DNA of 64,000 bases from Candidatus Cloacimonadota bacterium (lineage in GTDB: Bacteria > Cloacimonadota > Cloacimonadia > JGIOTU-2). How positions within the stretch are numbered: position 1 is the stretch's first letter; the number at the start of each line of letters is the position of its first letter. Below the pieces are notes generated by a model that saw nothing but the letters and a program-made list of their open reading frames with translations, made no database searches and was not told where the DNA came from. The stretch spans positions 62,001 through 126,000 of the forward strand of contig JAFGDR010000040.1 in the NCBI GenBank assembly GCA_016932035.1, given 5' to 3'. The translations under genes were made by a program, and so were the position numbers. Below, one piece after another: positions 37,502 through 46,143 of this stretch.

Positions 37502-38347
37502 GTGAGAGAAATCAATGTTAATGAAATCATTCCTGTTGTAAGAAAATTGTGTATCGATGCCAATTACTATATCGGCGAAGATGTTCTCGACAAGATCAAA
37601 GAGTTTTATGAGAAAGAAGAATCCCCGACAGCAAAAGAGGTGCTTTCCATCCTTCTTGAAAACTATGAACTTGCAGCAAAAGAAAAAATGCCATCATGCC
37701 AGGATACAGGTGTTGCTGTTGTATTTATCGAACTTGGTCAGGATGTTCACCTTGTTGGTGGAGATTTTTATGAAGCCATTCATGAAGGTGTTCGACAGGG
37801 TTACAAAGACGGATATCTGCGGAAATCTCTTGTTCATGATCCTATCATAGACCGGGTTAACACAAAAGATAATACACCAGCTCTCATCTATACAGATATC
37901 GTTCCCGGTGATAAGATCAAGATCACTGTTGCACCAAAAGGTGGCGGATCTGAAAACATGAGTGAAGTTAAAATGATGAAGGCCGCTGATGGCATCGAAG
38001 GTGTCGTCGATTTCGTGGTTGACCGTGTCCGTCGATCGGGCGGAAATCCCTGTCCACCAATCGTTGTTGGAGTTGGGCTTGGCGGCAATTTTGAGCAAAG
38101 TGCACTTCTTGCAAAAAAAGCTCTTTTGCGTCCTCTTAATGAAAAACACCCTGAAGATAAATGGTCTAAAATTGAAGAAGAAATACTGGAAAAAGTCAAT
38201 AACCTTGGAATTGGACCTCAAGGATTTGGTGGAAGAACAACAGCTCTCGGTGTATCCATCATGCATAAACCCTGTCACATTGCATCGATGCCTGTTGCAG
38301 TAAACATTCAATGTCACGCTGCCCGTCATAAAAGCTCAGTTATATAA
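37502..38347 (+). CDS. class I fumarase, alpha (N-terminal) subunit
   Basis: 281 residues starting at GTG 37502 with AAGGAG upstream. Two-subunit class I fumarase/tartrate dehydratase: PSCQDTGVAVVF holds one cluster cysteine, and GGSENMSEVKMM, CPPIVVGVGLGG and the terminal HIASMPVAVNIQCHAARH further typical segments. The [4Fe-4S]-dependent enzyme hydrates fumarate to malate. Tartrate dehydratase shares the fold; its place between succinyl-CoA synthetase and Kor/Frd genes favours fumarase. Confidence 0.9.
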   Translation: MREINVNEIIPVVRKLCIDANYYIGEDVLDKIKEFYEKEESPTAKEVLSILLENYELAAKEKMPSCQDTGVAVVFIELGQDVHLVGGDFYEAIHEGVRQGYKDGYLRKSLVHDPIIDRVNTKDNTPALIYTDIVPGDKIKITVAPKGGGSENMSEVKMMKAADGIEGVVDFVVDRVRRSGGNPCPPIVVGVGLGGNFEQSALLAKKALLRPLNEKHPEDKWSKIEEEILEKVNNLGIGPQGFGGRTTALGVSIMHKPCHIASMPVAVNIQCHAARHKSSVI

Positions 38348-38359
38348 GAAGGAGTACAC

Positions 38360-38914
38360 ATGGCACAAACGATAAAATTACAAACTCCTCTGACAGATGA
38401 AGATGTTTCCAAACTTTCTATTGGTGATAAAGTACTCATTTCCGGAACGATCTACACTGGACGTGATGCGGCACATAAACGGCTAGTCGAGCTTGTTGAA
38501 GCTGGCAAAGAACTACCTTTTGATATAAAGGGACAGATCATATATTACGTTGGACCAGCCCCAGCTCCTCCCGGAAAGCCGATCGGCTCTGCAGGTCCCA
38601 CAACGAGTTACAGAATGGATCCCTATGCCCCCGTGTTGATGGATGTCGGTCTTAAAGGTATGATTGGAAAAGGTCCTCGCAGTCAATCAGTAATAGATTC
38701 AATGAAAAAGAACAAGGCAGTGTATTTGGCTGCTATCGGCGGTGCGGCAGTTGTTGTAGCAAAAGCTATCACAGATGCCAAAGTAATTGCTTATGATGAT
38801 CTCGGCACTGAAGCGATTCGTGAACTCACAGTTGAAGATTTCCCGTGTATCGTAGCCAATGATATTTATGGAAATGACATTTATAAAGAAGGTGTAGAAA
38901 AGTATAAGAAGTGA
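38360..38914 (+). CDS. class I fumarase, beta (C-terminal) subunit
   Basis: 184 residues, AAGGAG six bases before the ATG. LTDEDVSKLSIGDKVLISGTIYTGRDAAHKRL is the family's opening; YYVGPAPAPPGKPIGSAGPTTSYRMD and GKGPRS mark the substrate loop. It completes the fumarase with the preceding gene. The operon is then interrupted by a repeat-bracketed four-helix-bundle gene before the second kor set. Confidence 0.92.
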   Translation: MAQTIKLQTPLTDEDVSKLSIGDKVLISGTIYTGRDAAHKRLVELVEAGKELPFDIKGQIIYYVGPAPAPPGKPIGSAGPTTSYRMDPYAPVLMDVGLKGMIGKGPRSQSVIDSMKKNKAVYLAAIGGAAVVVAKAITDAKVIAYDDLGTEAIRELTVEDFPCIVANDIYGNDIYKEGVEKYKK

Positions 38915-38916
38915 AG

Positions 38917-38948
38917 CTTGAATTTGGAAACTTGAAATTTGATTCAAG
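38917..38948 (+). repeat. heptad repeat, upstream arm of the four-helix-bundle insertion
   Basis: Units read TTGAATT, TGGAAAC, TTGAAAT, TTGATTC (from 38918), three bases after the fumarase stop. The unit TGGAAAC is exactly the unit that occurs four times in the opposite orientation after the gene (39351-39378). Confidence 0.65.
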
Positions 38949-38959
38949 TATAATTTATT

Positions 38960-39310
38960 ATGAAAGAAGTTTTTGAATTAGATGTATATAAATTATCAGA
39001 GGAGTTATCGGATTTGATCTGGTATGCCTACGATAACTGGTCAGATAAAGCAAAAATGACTTTTGGATATCAAATCATCAGAGCTGCTGATAGCATAGCA
39101 GCAAATATTGCTGAAGGATATGGTAGATATACTCCAAGTGATAGAAAATTATTTTATCGATATGCAAGAGGTTCATTCGAAGAGACAAAATGTTGGCCTC
39201 GAAAAGCCATAAGAAGAAAAATTATCACAGATGCAAATGTCATGAAATTTACTGAAATCATAAATGAACTTGGACCAAAACTTAATGCTTTTTTCAAGAG
39301 TACAAAATAA
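38960..39310 (+). CDS. four-helix-bundle protein (23S rRNA intervening-sequence/Avd-like family)
   Basis: 116 residues. The family signature is clear: FELDVYKLSEELSDLIW, then QIIRAADSIAANIAEGYGRYTPSDRKLFYRYARGSFEET in pieces, with a last helix ending in LNAFFKSTK. First found inside 23S rRNA intervening sequences, these small proteins are also common as free genes in environmental bacteria; the function is unknown and a link to diversity-generating elements (Avd) is by fold. No ribosome site is evident. It sits between arms of inverted heptad repeats within a metabolic operon, so it looks inserted rather than part of the pathway. Confidence 0.85.
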   Translation: MKEVFELDVYKLSEELSDLIWYAYDNWSDKAKMTFGYQIIRAADSIAANIAEGYGRYTPSDRKLFYRYARGSFEETKCWPRKAIRRKIITDANVMKFTEIINELGPKLNAFFKSTK

Positions 39311-39348
39311 TGAATAATATTAATCAGCAACAAATTTTTAAATCATCG

Positions 39349-39385
<37 letters not shown>

Positions 39386-39407
39386 CATCATCCCCAAGGA
39401 GTTTTTA

Positions 39408-39668
39408 ATGAGATATTGGGAAAAACCTTTTGGGAAAGAAAAACCCAAAACAATATGCGGAGAGATCCACATCATTAGTGATCGATGCAAGGGTTGCTCC
39501 TTCTGTATCGAGTATTGTCCCCGTGATGTACTTGAACTTTCCACAGAGTTCAATCTCAAGGGATATCACCCTCCAGTTGTAGCAAAACCTGATCAATGTA
39601 CGTTTTGCGGATTATGCGAAATGATCTGTCCGGATTTTGCAATATTTGTAACTGAGAAGGAGGAGTAG
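39408..39668 (+). CDS. korD: ferredoxin-type delta subunit of 2-oxoacid oxidoreductase, copy 2
   Basis: 86 residues. Two [4Fe-4S] motifs, CKGCSFCIEYCP and CTFCGLCEMICP. CAAGGAG lies before the ATG. Shorter than copy 1 at 14103-14432, lacking its charged N-terminal extension. It overlaps the korA2 start codon by one base. Confidence 0.9.
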   Translation: MRYWEKPFGKEKPKTICGEIHIISDRCKGCSFCIEYCPRDVLELSTEFNLKGYHPPVVAKPDQCTFCGLCEMICPDFAIFVTEKEE

Positions 39669-40825
39669 TGTTTCAAGAATCACGACTACACGGCGAATTT
39701 TTTATGCAAGGTGATATTGCCTGTGCAGAAGGTGCACTGGCTGCAGGCTGCCGTTTTTTTGGCGGTTATCCCATTACTCCTGCTTCAGAGATAGCTGAAC
39801 GCATGGCTATGAGACTTCCGCTACTCAACGGTGTGTTCATACAATACGAAGATGAAATAGCCTCGATGGCTGGTATTCTGGGCGCTTCATGGGCTGGTGT
39901 TAAATCAATGACCGCCACATCAGGTCCCGGTATTTCTCTTATGAATGAGAATATTGGTCTTGGAATGATGATGGAAGCTCCCTGTGTGGTCATTAATGTC
40001 CAAAGAGGTTCACCTTCAACTGGTCTTCCAACAACCTGGGGTCAATCCGATATGATGCAGGCACGCTGGGGTTCACACGGCGATTATGGCAGCATCTCTC
40101 TTGTACCAAACTCACCCCAGGAATTCTTCGACCTGACAGTTACTGCTTTCAATTTTGCTGAGAAGTACAGATTACCGGTTTTCATTCTGGCAGACGCCCT
40201 TGTTGGTCACATGACTGAGAAAGTGGTCATCCCCCCCGTTGAAGAACTAACAATCATCAATAGAAAATATACAACCAAGAAACCCGGAGAATACCTTGCA
40301 TACGATTATGGCAAGGATCTCGTTCCTGACTTTGCAAAAGCCGGTGACGGATACCGGTATCATACAACAGGTCTTACACATGATAGACGCGGCTATCCGG
40401 ACATGACCGTTGAATGCCAGGAAGAACTTGTGCCCAGGCTTGTAAACAAAATCAAGAATAACATAAATGATATTTCTCTGACTGAAGAATATGATATTGA
40501 AGGTGCAGATGTTATAGTAATTTCCTATGGCATCACATCCCGAACGGTTCTTCCTTCAATCACCGCAGCAAAAGAAAAGGGCATAAAAGTTGGATATTTA
40601 CGTTTGAAAACCGTATGGCCTTTCCCAGAAGAAAAGATACGCAAATTGTCCGGGAACGTTGCTGGTTTTGTGGTTCCCGAGATGAACCTTGGACAAATAT
40701 CTCTGGAAGTTGAACGATGTGCATGCAACAATTCAAAAGTAAAGCTCGTTCCTCATCCCGGAGGTGGTATACATAAATTTGAAGATGTTCTGAAGGCAAT
40801 CGAAGAGGTCGCACATGGCAAATAA
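39668..40825 (+). CDS. korA: 2-oxoacid:ferredoxin oxidoreductase alpha subunit, copy 2
   Basis: 385 residues starting at GTG 39668 (overlapping the previous TAG), with AAGGAGGAG before it. Motifs GGYPITPASEIAE, YEDEIASM, ATSGPGISLMNEN, QRGSPSTGLPT and, in domain II, LRLKTVWPFPEE. Clearly paralogous to copy 1 but diverged at many sites. The neighbouring sucCD genes favour 2-oxoglutarate as substrate for this copy. Confidence 0.92.
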   Translation: MFQESRLHGEFFMQGDIACAEGALAAGCRFFGGYPITPASEIAERMAMRLPLLNGVFIQYEDEIASMAGILGASWAGVKSMTATSGPGISLMNENIGLGMMMEAPCVVINVQRGSPSTGLPTTWGQSDMMQARWGSHGDYGSISLVPNSPQEFFDLTVTAFNFAEKYRLPVFILADALVGHMTEKVVIPPVEELTIINRKYTTKKPGEYLAYDYGKDLVPDFAKAGDGYRYHTTGLTHDRRGYPDMTVECQEELVPRLVNKIKNNINDISLTEEYDIEGADVIVISYGITSRTVLPSITAAKEKGIKVGYLRLKTVWPFPEEKIRKLSGNVAGFVVPEMNLGQISLEVERCACNNSKVKLVPHPGGGIHKFEDVLKAIEEVAHGK

Positions 40826-41774
40826 TACAGCAAAACCCATTATAGAAGAAAAACCTCATCCAATGGAAGATCTCCTGAGGATGGACAGAATGCCTCATAT
40901 TTGGTGTTCAGGCTGCGGACTCGGCTCTGCAGTCACAACCTTTGTGGAGGGCTTAAAAAAAGCCGGTGTATCCTATGATAAAACAGCAATCGTTTCAGGC
41001 ATAGGTTGTACCGGTCGTGTTGCAGGCTATCTACGGCTTGATTCTTATCATACAACACACGGAAGAGCAATTCCTTTTGCAACTGGTTTGAAACTGGCAA
41101 ATCGTGAATTAACCGTCGTTGTATTTTCCGGCGATGGTGACCTGTTTGCAATCGGTGGCAACCATCTGATACATGCAGCAAGAAGAAATGTTGATATTAA
41201 TGTTATTTGTGTAAACAATTTTATATATGGTATGACCGGTGGGCAGAATGCACCTACCACTCCTCTCGGCGCTTATAGTTCCACCGCTCCTTACGGCAAC
41301 TATGAAATGCCCTTCAATCTTGTGGGACTGGCAGCTGCTGCTGGAGCAAGCTATGTGGCCAGATGGACGACCATGCATGCACGCCGTTTAACAGATTCTA
41401 TCGCAAAAGCGGCTAATAAAAAAGGTTTCTGCTTTATCGAGATCGTTTCCCCATGTGCAACAGTCTTTGCACGAAAAAACAAGGGTGGTTCCGGGCTCGA
41501 TCTTCTCAAAGAATTTCAGACACGAGCTATTATCGATCATGAAGCAGATCCCACACAAATACCTCTTAGCATGGATAATGAGATCGTTTGCGGTGAATTT
41601 GTTAATAAGGATAAACCTACTTTTTGGGAAAATGTTCAAACCGGAATTAAAGCAAAATTAGAAAAATTTTCAAACTGGGAGGAGCTGCAAAGCAATTCCA
41701 CAAAAATTCCCCATAAAAAATCTGTAACCTATACATCCAGCAGAGATACTTACAATTCCAGGAGCAACACATGA
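40815..41774 (+). CDS. korB: 2-oxoacid:ferredoxin oxidoreductase beta subunit (TPP-binding), copy 2
   Basis: 319 residues, overlapping korA2 by 11 bases. HIWCSGCGLGSAV, VSGIGCTGRVAGY, and the TPP motif from GDGD to NNFIYGMTGGQ. About 24 residues longer than copy 1, mainly a C-terminal tail rich in Lys/Ser. It overlaps korC2 in ATGA. Confidence 0.92.
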   Translation: MANNTAKPIIEEKPHPMEDLLRMDRMPHIWCSGCGLGSAVTTFVEGLKKAGVSYDKTAIVSGIGCTGRVAGYLRLDSYHTTHGRAIPFATGLKLANRELTVVVFSGDGDLFAIGGNHLIHAARRNVDINVICVNNFIYGMTGGQNAPTTPLGAYSSTAPYGNYEMPFNLVGLAAAAGASYVARWTTMHARRLTDSIAKAANKKGFCFIEIVSPCATVFARKNKGGSGLDLLKEFQTRAIIDHEADPTQIPLSMDNEIVCGEFVNKDKPTFWENVQTGIKAKLEKFSNWEELQSNSTKIPHKKSVTYTSSRDTYNSRSNT

Positions 41775-42313
41775 GTGAACTCAGAGTTAAGATATCAGGA
41801 TTCGGCGGACAGGGGATCATACTATCTGCGTTTATTCTTGGGAAAGCAGCATCAATATATGACCAGCAATACTCCTCCATGACCCAAGCATACGGACCGG
41901 AAGCACGTGGTGGTGCCTGTAGCTCGCAAGTCGTGATTTCCCCAAAAAGCGTTGAATATCCGTTGGTTGATACTGCAGATGTACTCCTTGCAATGTCGCA
42001 AGAAGGTTATGATACATTTCTCCCAATCCTAAAAAAGGGCGGCATTCTCTGCTATGATACTGACCTGGTTGAAAAGATGCAATCTCATAAAGACATAATC
42101 GCAAAAGGGATACCCGCTACTCGTCTCGCTGAAGAACTCGGCAAGAAGATCGTTGCAAACATTGTTATGCTCGGTTTTGCTACAAAACAGGCAAAGATCG
42201 CTACTCCCGAGGCAATGAAGGGAGCAATTACCGATTCGGTACCCAAAAAATTCACTGACCTGAACATGAAAGCATTTCAGGCAGGATATGACTATGACGA
42301 GGATAAATCATGA
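41771..42313 (+). CDS. korC: 2-oxoacid:ferredoxin oxidoreductase gamma subunit, copy 2
   Basis: 180 residues. SGFGGQGIILSAF at the start and AYGPEARGGACSSQVVIS are the KorC motifs. The ATG overlaps the korB2 stop and its own stop overlaps the hdrC start, so kor and hdr genes are translationally coupled. This places the Kor enzyme and the Hdr complex in one transcript, and reduced ferredoxin as their shared carrier. Confidence 0.9.
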   Translation: MSELRVKISGFGGQGIILSAFILGKAASIYDQQYSSMTQAYGPEARGGACSSQVVISPKSVEYPLVDTADVLLAMSQEGYDTFLPILKKGGILCYDTDLVEKMQSHKDIIAKGIPATRLAEELGKKIVANIVMLGFATKQAKIATPEAMKGAITDSVPKKFTDLNMKAFQAGYDYDEDKS

Positions 42314-42717
42314 CATTAAAGATCACTCGCGAACGAATAAAAAATTCCCTAGTTGATAAAATTGAAGAAATTTCAGGGCAAAATGTTTTCGATTGCTACC
42401 AGTGCGGTATCTGTTCATCAGGCTGTCCTGTTACAGATTACATGGATTACCCTCCGAATCAGGTAATGCGTCTTGCACAATTTGGTTGCATAGATGATAT
42501 CCTCAACTCAAAAACCATCTGGATATGCTCGACGTGTCTGCAATGCTCGACGCGCTGTCCCAAAGGTATCGAGGTTGCCAAAGTTATGGAAGCACTCCGA
42601 ACGATCAATCTGAGGCAACGTGAAGGAACCCTCAAACCGGAAGAACTCAAAACCAAAGAACTGAAAGATCTTCCGCAAATTGCGTTGGTTAGTGCGTTCC
42701 GTAAGCTTACAGGATAA
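42310..42717 (+). CDS. hdrC: heterodisulfide reductase subunit C-like iron-sulfur protein
   Basis: 135 residues, two [4Fe-4S] motifs: CYQCGICSSGCPV and CSTCLQCSTRCPKG. PPNQVMRLAQFG between them is conserved in HdrC, which passes electrons between HdrA and HdrB. ATG overlaps the korC2 stop. In an organism without coenzyme M/B, the partner of the HdrBC arm must be something other than the methanogen heterodisulfide. Confidence 0.9.
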   Translation: MTLKITRERIKNSLVDKIEEISGQNVFDCYQCGICSSGCPVTDYMDYPPNQVMRLAQFGCIDDILNSKTIWICSTCLQCSTRCPKGIEVAKVMEALRTINLRQREGTLKPEELKTKELKDLPQIALVSAFRKLTG

Positions 42718-42752
42718 ATTATTTGCATGAAAATTATTAAAGGAATCAACAT

Positions 42753-43631
42753 ATGAAACTTGGATATTTCCCCGGTTGTACTTTGAAAACCAATGCCAAG
42801 CATTTTGAAGACTCTGCAATGGAAGTCATGAAAGTGCTTGGGCATCCCTTGGAAGAGATGGCAAACTGGATTTGTTGCGGTACCGTATTCTCTATGACGA
42901 CAGACGATCTCATGCTCCAACTTGCTTCGATAAGAAATCTACTTCGTGCTGAAAATCAAGGTTATGATGAACTTGTTGCACTGTGCAGCATGTGCTATAA
43001 TACACTGAAAAGGGCTAAAGAATTTATTCTTAATGATGAGGAAAATCTACGAAAAGTAAATGACTTCATGTATAGAGAAGATTCCGCATTCAAGGGAACG
43101 ACCGATGTGGTGCATCTTCTGAGTATATTGAAGGACAGAATTACGTTTGATGCAATACAAAAAAAGGTCACGAAACCTCTCAAAGATTTGAAGATCGGCG
43201 CATATTATGGCTGCCTTCTTGTTCGTCCGAAAGAACTTGCAATCGATGATTATGAAGATCCAATTATCATGGAAGAACTGGTAGATAAACTTGGCGGTGA
43301 AGGTGTTGTATTTCCCTACCGGCTTGAATGCTGTGGAGCATATCAGACGATCACCGAAAAGGATGTGACGATAAAAAGAACGTATGAGATCATCAATTCT
43401 GCTCGTGAAGCAGGATGTGAAGCTCTTATAACAAGCTGTCCATTATGTGCATTCAATCTCGATCAAAGACAAAAGGAAACATCTGAAGAATTTTTAGAAT
43501 TTTCAACCATGCCCGTATTTTATTTCACTGAACTCATGGCTATTGCATTAGGGGTGAAATGGAACAAGGAATGGAAGAAACTGCATTATGTCAATCCCGA
43601 ACCCTTGCTAAAAGAAAAAGGTTTAATATAG
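42753..43631 (+). CDS. hdrB: heterodisulfide reductase subunit B-like protein (two CCG domains)
   Basis: 292 residues. Both cysteine-rich CCG domains are complete: FPGCTL...ICCG...CSMC (N-terminal) and YGCLL...ECCG...SCPLC (C-terminal), so both noncubane [4Fe-4S] clusters can form. In methanogens these clusters reduce the CoM-S-S-CoB disulfide. With FrdB encoded three genes on, the domain content equals that of thiol:fumarate reductase subunit TfrB, which is an SdhB-like part fused to an HdrB-like part. It starts 35 bases after hdrC. Confidence 0.92.
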   Translation: MKLGYFPGCTLKTNAKHFEDSAMEVMKVLGHPLEEMANWICCGTVFSMTTDDLMLQLASIRNLLRAENQGYDELVALCSMCYNTLKRAKEFILNDEENLRKVNDFMYREDSAFKGTTDVVHLLSILKDRITFDAIQKKVTKPLKDLKIGAYYGCLLVRPKELAIDDYEDPIIMEELVDKLGGEGVVFPYRLECCGAYQTITEKDVTIKRTYEIINSAREAGCEALITSCPLCAFNLDQRQKETSEEFLEFSTMPVFYFTELMAIALGVKWNKEWKKLHYVNPEPLLKEKGLI

Positions 43632-43640
43632 AGGATTATA

Positions 43641-45596
43641 ATGAAAAGAATCGGCGTTTTCATCTGCCATTGCGGTATTAACATCAAAGATACAGTTGAT
43701 GTCGAAAGACTTACACAAGAACTTGAAACTTATCCTGGTGTTACCTACATAGAAAATTACATGTTTATGTGCTCTGATCCGGGTCAGAACAATATCAAAA
43801 ATGCCATCCGCGAACATAAGCTTGATGGTGTAGTTGTTGCTGCCTGTTCTCCAACACTGCACGAATCGACCTTCCAGACAGTACTTAAAGAATCTGGCTT
43901 AAATGAATTTCAATTGGAAATAGCAAATATTCGCGAGCAGTGCAGCTGGGTACATAATGATATTGAGCAGGGAACACATAAGGCAAGACTTATCGTAAAA
44001 ACTGCAATTGAAAAACTCAAACTGAACGAGTCTCTCTATCCGGTATCTGCGCCTGTTACAAAAAAGGCTCTGGTGGTCGGTGGAGGAATTTCGGGCATTC
44101 AAGCAGCTCTCGATATTGCAGATGCCGGTTTTCAAGTGATCATGGTCGAAAAGAAGCCCTCGATTGGCGGACACATGATTCAACTTTCGGAAACCTTCCC
44201 AACCCTCGACTGCTCTCAATGTATTCTCACCCCTAAAATGGTTGCTCTGAGCAAACATAAAAACATCAAACTCTATGTGAATAGTGAAGTTGTAAGTGTT
44301 GATGGTTATATTGGAAATTTCAATGTGAAGATCAAACAAAGGGCATTATACGTTGATCCTGATAAATGCAATCTTTGCGACGACTGCACAGAAGTATGCC
44401 CTGTATTGGTTCCAAACGAACAAGAGGAAGGGCTGGCGTGGAGAAAAGCCATCTATATCCCCTTCCCTCAAGCAATTCCTGCAACGTATACACTTGATGT
44501 TGACCACTGCCTTGGACTTGAGCCGATCGCATGCGGTAAATGCCGCGAAAAATGTACTGCAGGTGCAATTAATTATGATGCTAAAGATAAAATAATTGAG
44601 GAAGAAGTAGGTGCTGTAATTGTTGCCACAGGTTTCGATCTGTATCCTGTTGAAAATATTCCCGAATATGGTTATGGAAAATATCCAGATGTAATCACAA
44701 GCTTGCAGTTCGAAAGAATTCTTTCTGCAACTGGACCAACTGGCGGAGAAATTTATAGACCATCTGATGGCAAAGTTCCCAAAGAAATCGTATTCGTACA
44801 GTGCTCTGGTTCTCGCGATCCCGAACATCACCTCTCATATTGCTCAAAAATCTGCTGTATGTACACACTAAAACATGCCAAACTCTATAAACATAAAATA
44901 CATAATGGGCAGCCCTATATCTTTTATATCGACATTCGTGCCGGAGGTAAGAGATATGAAGAGTTTGTCCAGCAGGCAGTTTCTGAAGAAGGTATTGTCT
45001 ATATTCGCGGTAAAGTCGCAAAAATATATAAAGAAGGCGACAAAATGATCGTTATGGGTATGGACACACTCAGTGGTAAAAAGATCGAGATTAAAGCAGA
45101 CCTTGTCGTGCTCGCCATGGGTATTGTGCCGAGTGAAGGTTCTCACGATCTTGTAAAAACACTGAAAATAAACACAGATGACAAGGGATTCCTTTCAGAA
45201 GCTCATCCCAAACTTCGTCCGGTTGAAAGCCTGCAGGCGGGATTTTATCTTGCAGGAACGTCTCAGGGTCCACGTGATATTCCTGACTCGGTTTCCCAGG
45301 CATCTGGTGCTGCCTCGAAGGTTCTTGCACTCCTGTCAAGCGACAAGATTTATCATTCACCAATCATTGCTTCTGTAGATAAAGATCTCTGTTCTGGATG
45401 TACCATTTGTGTAGGAACCTGTCCCTATGGAGCACGAGAGCTTGATGAAGTTACCAAAGTCGTTGAAGTCAATGAAATTCTCTGTGAGGGCTGCGGTGCA
45501 TGCATTAGTGCATGTCCATCTGGTGCTGCCCAACAGAAGAATCTGACAGATAACCAGATCGATAACATGATAAAAATAATAGCGAGCGGAAAATAG
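43641..45596 (+). CDS. hdrA: heterodisulfide reductase subunit A-like flavoprotein (electron-bifurcating)
   Basis: 651 residues. N-terminal RIGVFICHCG, a first iron-sulfur region, the FAD domain (VVGGGISGIQAALDIADAG, near 145), an inserted ferredoxin region with CNLCDDCTEVCPV (near 236) and a CGKCREKC stretch, and a C-terminal two-cluster ferredoxin domain (about 584-630). Same architecture as methanogen HdrA, whose FAD performs flavin-based bifurcation. It would take electrons from MvhD/hydrogenase and split them between ferredoxin and the HdrBC arm, or the reverse. Confidence 0.92.
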   Translation: MKRIGVFICHCGINIKDTVDVERLTQELETYPGVTYIENYMFMCSDPGQNNIKNAIREHKLDGVVVAACSPTLHESTFQTVLKESGLNEFQLEIANIREQCSWVHNDIEQGTHKARLIVKTAIEKLKLNESLYPVSAPVTKKALVVGGGISGIQAALDIADAGFQVIMVEKKPSIGGHMIQLSETFPTLDCSQCILTPKMVALSKHKNIKLYVNSEVVSVDGYIGNFNVKIKQRALYVDPDKCNLCDDCTEVCPVLVPNEQEEGLAWRKAIYIPFPQAIPATYTLDVDHCLGLEPIACGKCREKCTAGAINYDAKDKIIEEEVGAVIVATGFDLYPVENIPEYGYGKYPDVITSLQFERILSATGPTGGEIYRPSDGKVPKEIVFVQCSGSRDPEHHLSYCSKICCMYTLKHAKLYKHKIHNGQPYIFYIDIRAGGKRYEEFVQQAVSEEGIVYIRGKVAKIYKEGDKMIVMGMDTLSGKKIEIKADLVVLAMGIVPSEGSHDLVKTLKINTDDKGFLSEAHPKLRPVESLQAGFYLAGTSQGPRDIPDSVSQASGAASKVLALLSSDKIYHSPIIASVDKDLCSGCTICVGTCPYGARELDEVTKVVEVNEILCEGCGACISACPSGAAQQKNLTDNQIDNMIKIIASGK

Positions 45597-45628
45597 CTCG
45601 TAAAGATACATGTGGAGTAGAAGATCGC

Positions 45629-46045
45629 ATGAAAGATTTTGAACCAAAAATAGTATGTTTCTTATGCAAGTGGTGTACCTATTCCGGTGCCGATCTCGCT
45701 GGCACATCAAGAATGAAGTATCCGCCAAATGGTGTCGTGATCAAAACACTCTGTTCATCACGGGTTGATCCTCAACACGTAATGCTGGCTTTTAGCGAGG
45801 GATGCGACGGTGTGTTCATAGGTGGTTGTCATCCTGGTGATTGTCATTATCAGAGCGGTAACTATAAGACCAAACGAAGAGTTATTCTGCTAAAAAAGGT
45901 ACTCGAACAGCTAGGTCTTAATACAAATCGGCTTCGTCTCGAATGGATTTCTGCAAGTGAAGGAAAGAAGTTTGCAGAAACCATGAAAGAATTCACTGAA
46001 GAAATAAAAAAACTCGGTCCGATTCCAAAAATCGGCTGTAAATAA
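45629..46045 (+). CDS. mvhD: MvhD-like [2Fe-2S] subunit linking hydrogenase to HdrA
   Basis: 138 residues. Cysteine pattern of MvhD: CFLCKWCTYSGAD, then CSSRVDP and GGCHPGDCHY. In HdrABC-MvhAGD it bridges the [NiFe] hydrogenase and HdrA. The ATG at 45629 has only a weak site. It lies between hdrA and frdB. Confidence 0.92.
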   Translation: MKDFEPKIVCFLCKWCTYSGADLAGTSRMKYPPNGVVIKTLCSSRVDPQHVMLAFSEGCDGVFIGGCHPGDCHYQSGNYKTKRRVILLKKVLEQLGLNTNRLRLEWISASEGKKFAETMKEFTEEIKKLGPIPKIGCK

Positions 46046-46143
46046 ATATTCTGAAAGCCACCGAAAGGAATCAAAAATGTTATTTCCTGATTTACTAGAT
46101 ATTTTCAAAATATTTTTAAGTATAAATAATAGGAGGAGTCATA

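Noticed and set aside
42459-42920. 153-codon minus-strand frame over hdrC and hdrB
   Set aside because: Complement of two genes with clear cysteine motifs; no independent evidence.
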